From JBFGCM01 sp041581135 (GTDB lineage: Bacteria; Actinomycetota; Acidimicrobiia; Spongiisociales; UBA5794): 17,374 nucleotides of DNA. The notes under the pieces are model-generated. The model was not told the origin of the DNA. It did no database searches and was given only the letters and a program-made list of their open reading frames with translations. The stretch covers positions 1 through 17,374 of the forward strand of contig JBFGCM010000079.1 in assembly GCA_041581135.1 (NCBI GenBank), given 5' to 3'. This document shows, one piece after another, positions 13,172 through 17,374 of the stretch. The position numbers and the translations under genes are program-made. Within the stretch, counting starts at the first letter, position 1. Each line of letters opens with the position of its first letter.

Positions 13172-14860
13172 GTGAAGTACCGCGTGCAATCGGAAGGCGA
13201 AGGCTCCGTCGCCATCCCCACCGCCAAACGGGGCCATGCGCTGCTCGGGGACGCCATCCTGAACAAGGGCTCGGCGTTCACGGAGGAAGAGCGCCACATC
13301 TTCGGCCTCGACGGGCTGCTTCCGCCGCAGATCACCGATCGCGACACGCAGGTGGCCCGGGCCATGGAGCACATTCAGCGCAAGGGTGACAACCCCCTGG
13401 AGAAGTACATCGGACTGGCGGCGCTCCAGGACCGCAACGAGACACTCTTCCACCAGCTGCTCGCCGCCCATACCGCGGAGCTCGTGCCCATCGTGTATAC
13501 GCCGACGGTGGGGGAGGCGGCACTGCAGTTCAGCCACATCTTCCGCAGGGGCCGTGGTCTGTGGATCACGCCCGAGCACCGCGGCCGAATCTCAGAGGTA
13601 CTGGGGAACGCACGCAACGAGGACGTCCGACTCATCGTGGCAACAGACAACCAGCGCATTCTGGGGCTCGGTGACCAAGGTGCCGGCGGCATGGTCATCC
13701 CCATCGGGAAGCTGGCGCTCTACTCGATGGCGGCAGGCATTCACCCCGCGTTGACCCTCCCGGTGAGCCTCGACGTGGGCACCGACAACGAGGAGCGGCT
13801 GGCGGACCCTCTCTACGTCGGATGGCGCCGGCGCCGCCTGCGCGGGGCCGAGTACGACGAGCTCATCGAGGAGTTCGTCGAGGCGGTGGCGACTCGCTTT
13901 CCCGATGCGCTGCTGCAGTGGGAGGACTTCAAGAAGGCGAACGCGTTTCGCCTGCTCGCCAAGTACCGGTACCGGCTGCCGTCGTTCAACGACGACATCC
14001 AGGGCACCGGAGCGGTGGCGGCGGCGGGTGTGCTCACCGCATCCCGACTCAACCACTGCAAGATCGCCGATCAGCGGGTCCTCATCGCCGGTGCCGGCGC
14101 CGCCGGCATCGGCATCGCCAACCAGCTCCAGCACGCCATGGCCGCCGCCGGGATGAGCGGTGACGACGTCCACCTCTCGCTCGTCGTCGTCGACAGCATG
14201 GGCCTGGTCACCGATGCCCGCCCCGATCTCGAGGACCACAAGGCGCCATTTGCGTGGCCCGAATCGCTGGCGCGATCCGAAGGTCTGCAAGACGGTGCCT
14301 CCCTCCATGAGGTCGCTGCTCGGCTCCGCCCCTCGGTGCTGGTGGGAACCACGGGCGAGGCCGCGTTGTTCGACCGTGAACTGATCGAGAGCCTCAGCGA
14401 AGACGTGGATCATCCTGTGGTGATGCCGCTGTCGAACCCGACGAGCAAATGTGAGGCGGCTCCCGCCGACGTCGTGCAGTGGAGTGGCGGGCGAGCGGTC
14501 ATCGCCACGGGCAGCCCGTTTCCCCCCGTCGTGTATGGCGGCAAGGAGATGCAGGTGGGCCAGTGCAACAACGTGCTCGTGTTCCCCGGAGTGGGCCTGG
14601 GCGCCATCGCGATCGGGGCGCGAACGGTGACCGACGAGATGTTCGATGCCGCCTCGCGAGCCCTGGCCGATGCCGTCGACGAAGAGGACCTCGCCGCCGG
14701 GGCGCTGTATCCGCCCATCACCGAGCTGCGGAGTATCACTCGGGGAGTGGCGGAGGCGGTGGCGCGCTGCGGTGCGCAGCGGCTGAGCGAACACGAGGTG
14801 GCGGCCGCCATCGACGAGCACCGATGGAGCCTCGACTACCCGCGCCTGATACCCATCTGA
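13172..14860 (+). CDS. maeA: NAD-type malic enzyme (malate to pyruvate, decarboxylating)
   Basis: This 562-residue protein is a full-length large-type malic enzyme (SfcA/MaeA group), which oxidatively decarboxylates malate to pyruvate and CO2 with NAD(P)+. Hallmarks are the catalytic tyrosine region VPIVYTPTVGEAALQF (about 105-120), the lysine-bearing GGMVIPIGKLALYSMAAGIHP region (about 171-191), SFNDDIQGTGAVAAAGVL from 271 with the metal-binding aspartates, and the dinucleotide-binding GAGAAGIG near 307. MPLSNPTSKCEA and NNVLVFPGVGLGA blocks follow. The start is a GTG at 13172 after GAGGAGG; homology starts shortly after. It lies 73 bp after the YgfK-like gene and 53 bp before the PLP genes. 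In this context it may balance C3/C4 intermediates and supply reducing power alongside pyruvate made from purine breakdown, but it could equally be an unrelated central-metabolism gene. NAD rather than NADP use is by subfamily only. Confidence 0.93.
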   Translation: MKYRVQSEGEGSVAIPTAKRGHALLGDAILNKGSAFTEEERHIFGLDGLLPPQITDRDTQVARAMEHIQRKGDNPLEKYIGLAALQDRNETLFHQLLAAHTAELVPIVYTPTVGEAALQFSHIFRRGRGLWITPEHRGRISEVLGNARNEDVRLIVATDNQRILGLGDQGAGGMVIPIGKLALYSMAAGIHPALTLPVSLDVGTDNEERLADPLYVGWRRRRLRGAEYDELIEEFVEAVATRFPDALLQWEDFKKANAFRLLAKYRYRLPSFNDDIQGTGAVAAAGVLTASRLNHCKIADQRVLIAGAGAAGIGIANQLQHAMAAAGMSGDDVHLSLVVVDSMGLVTDARPDLEDHKAPFAWPESLARSEGLQDGASLHEVAARLRPSVLVGTTGEAALFDRELIESLSEDVDHPVVMPLSNPTSKCEAAPADVVQWSGGRAVIATGSPFPPVVYGGKEMQVGQCNNVLVFPGVGLGAIAIGARTVTDEMFDAASRALADAVDEEDLAAGALYPPITELRSITRGVAEAVARCGAQRLSEHEVAAAIDEHRWSLDYPRLIPI

Positions 14861-14891
14861 CCCGGCGCCCGGTGCCGGTGCCGGTCCTGCG

Positions 14892-14913
14892 GGGCGCTTG
14901 TAGGATCGCGCCC
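14892..14913 (+). promoter_or_regulatory. Probable leaderless promoter with inverted repeat flanking the -10 box
   Basis: TAGGAT at 14901-14906 fits a -10 box and ends 7 nt before the ATG at 14914, with no ribosome site. A perfect inverted repeat GGGCGC (14892-14897) / GCGCCC (14908-14913) encloses it, the right arm touching the start codon. The -35 region is not clear. This could be an operator, or a hairpin in any read-through transcript from the malic enzyme gene. Confidence 0.45.
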
Positions 14914-16385
<1,472 letters not shown>

Positions 16386-16389
<4 letters not shown>

Positions 16390-17374
16390 GCTCGCAGAAC
16401 CCGTTTGTGCGGTACCGCCACCTGCTCGATTCGTACCGGCGGGCCATCGACTCCGGTTGGTCCGACGAACGGTTCGTCGAGATGGTGGACCGGTTCGACG
16501 CCCGCGTCGCCGCCGTAGACGGCCACGGCTTCTCGGTCACCCCGTTCGCTCGCAGGGAGAAGCTCGAGTCCGCCTTGGGCGCCGAGCACGAGATCTGGGT
16601 CAAGGACGACACCGGCAATGTCGGCGGCAGCCACAAGGCGCGGCACCTGTTCGGGTTGATGCTGCACCACGCCGTGTCGCCTCCCGCCGAGGAACAGCCC
16701 TGGGCGATCGCCTCGTGCGGCAACGCGGCGCTCGCCGCCGGCGTCGTCGCCCACGCCGTGGGGCACCGGCTCCAGGTCTTCGTCCCGACATGGGCCGACG
16801 AGATCGTGCTGGGCCGGCTCACCGACCTGGGAGCCGAGATCAACGTCGCCGAACGCCGCGCCGGCGAGGAAGGCGACCCCGCCTACCTGCGTTTCCGCGA
16901 GGCGGTGGCGGCGGGCGCCCAACCGTTCACCGTGCAGGGTACCGATGCCCCGGCCACCCTCGACGGCGGCCGAACGATCGGCTGGGAGATGGCGGAGCGG
17001 TTGGGCGACGAGCAGGCCGGTCTGGATCGCGTGTACGCGCAGGTGGGGGGAGGGGCCTTGGCGAGTTCCTGCATCGCCGGCCTCGCCGACGGAGTCGCCG
17101 AAGGGTGGCTGGCTGCGGTGCCCGAGCTGTATCCCGTCCAGGCCGAAGGCTGCGCCCCACTGGCCCGAGCGTGGGATGAGCTGCGTGCCACAACTGCGGG
17201 GCTCGACGGTCCGGCGGTCCTGCGTGAGGCCGCCTCTGGCGACTACATGCGGCCGTGGGACGATCCCCACAGCGCCGCCACCGGCATCTTGGACGATGTC
17301 ACGTACGACTGGCTCACCATCGTCGAACCGATGCTGCGGTGGGGCGGGGAGCCGGTGGTGGCCACCGAAGCCGA
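16386..17374 (+). CDS. Second PLP-dependent fold-type II enzyme (3' end outside window)
   Basis: A GTG at 16386 overlaps the preceding stop codon by 4 nt (GTGA), and the frame stays open to the window end, giving 329 residues. The Schiff-base lysine is Lys84 in DDTGNVGGSHKARHLFG, close to the KDE..N..GSFKxR motif of threonine synthase/diaminopropionate lyase-like enzymes. SCGNAALAAGVVAHAVGH (from about 109) is the SxGN cofactor-binding loop with cysteine in the second position, and QVGGGALASS (about 219-228) is the phosphate-binding glycine loop. Both catalytic features are intact, so it is not a dead regulatory paralogue of its neighbour. Tight coupling with the preceding PLP gene implies joint function. 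Candidates are an ammonia-lyase or racemase-type step acting on 2,3-diaminopropionate or serine-like substrates, by analogy with ygeX in related clusters. The substrate and the C terminus are not visible. Confidence 0.85.

Noticed and set aside
14865..14886. Tandem GGTGCC-like repeats before the PLP genes
   Set aside because: There are only two or three short GC-rich units, consistent with base composition; this is not a repeat array or CRISPR.
14479..14913. N-terminal extension of the first PLP-enzyme frame
   Set aside because: It lies inside the malic enzyme gene in another frame and reads as arginine-rich shadow sequence; the ATG at 14914 has a leaderless-type -10 box.

Overview
This window is GC-rich DNA with dense, mostly plus-strand coding, several GTG starts, start/stop overlaps and what look like leaderless promoters (a -10 box 6-7 nt before the start codon). 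That fits a high-GC Gram-positive (Actinomycetota), perhaps Acidimicrobiia-like. The lineage is inference; there is no rRNA or other phylogenetic marker here.

Layout. (1) 1-1081, minus strand: a GntR/HutC-type regulator followed by the first 108 codons of an ornithine-carbamoyltransferase-family enzyme that resembles YgeW. (2) 1200-6833, plus strand: an aspartate-carbamoyltransferase-like enzyme, carbamate kinase, an N-carbamoyl-D-amino-acid-hydrolase-like nitrilase, and a two-domain ([2Fe-2S] plus Mo cofactor) xanthine-dehydrogenase-type hydroxylase. (3) 6905-10272: four genes with no evident link to the pathway (GNAT acetyltransferase, ProX/YbaK-type tRNA deacylase, an orphan membrane protein, a membrane-anchored TrkA-C protein). 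(4) 10304-13098: a shortened SsnA-like aminohydrolase overlapping a shortened YgfK-like iron-sulfur protein. (5) 13172-17374: malic enzyme, then two overlapping genes for fold-type II PLP enzymes; the last runs off the window.

Taken together the catabolic genes are a rearranged version of the yge/ygf set of Escherichia coli and anaerobic gut bacteria (ygeW, yqeA, ygfK, ssnA, selenium-dependent-type xdh, PLP lyase), which has been linked to anaerobic purine/urate breakdown through ureido intermediates. A reasonable model is: the Mo hydroxylase oxidises a purine, YgfK/SsnA reduce and open the ring, ureido groups are removed either by phosphorolysis (carbamoyltransferases, then carbamate kinase making ATP) or hydrolysis (the nitrilase), and the PLP enzymes deaminate the remaining amino acid. 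This is inferred from family and neighbourhood; no substrate can be read from sequence.

The unusual points are the departures from the known cluster. YgfK has lost its central flavin/NAD(P) domain. SsnA has lost its N-terminal domain. The ATCase-like enzyme keeps the carbamoyl-phosphate site but not the aspartate-binding residues. There are two carbamoyltransferases in divergent operons. A PLP gene pair stands where ygeX would be expected. Two promoters about 7.1 kb apart share the same 15-bp palindrome in the same position over the -10 box, so the nitrilase and ssnA-ygfK units are probably one regulon.
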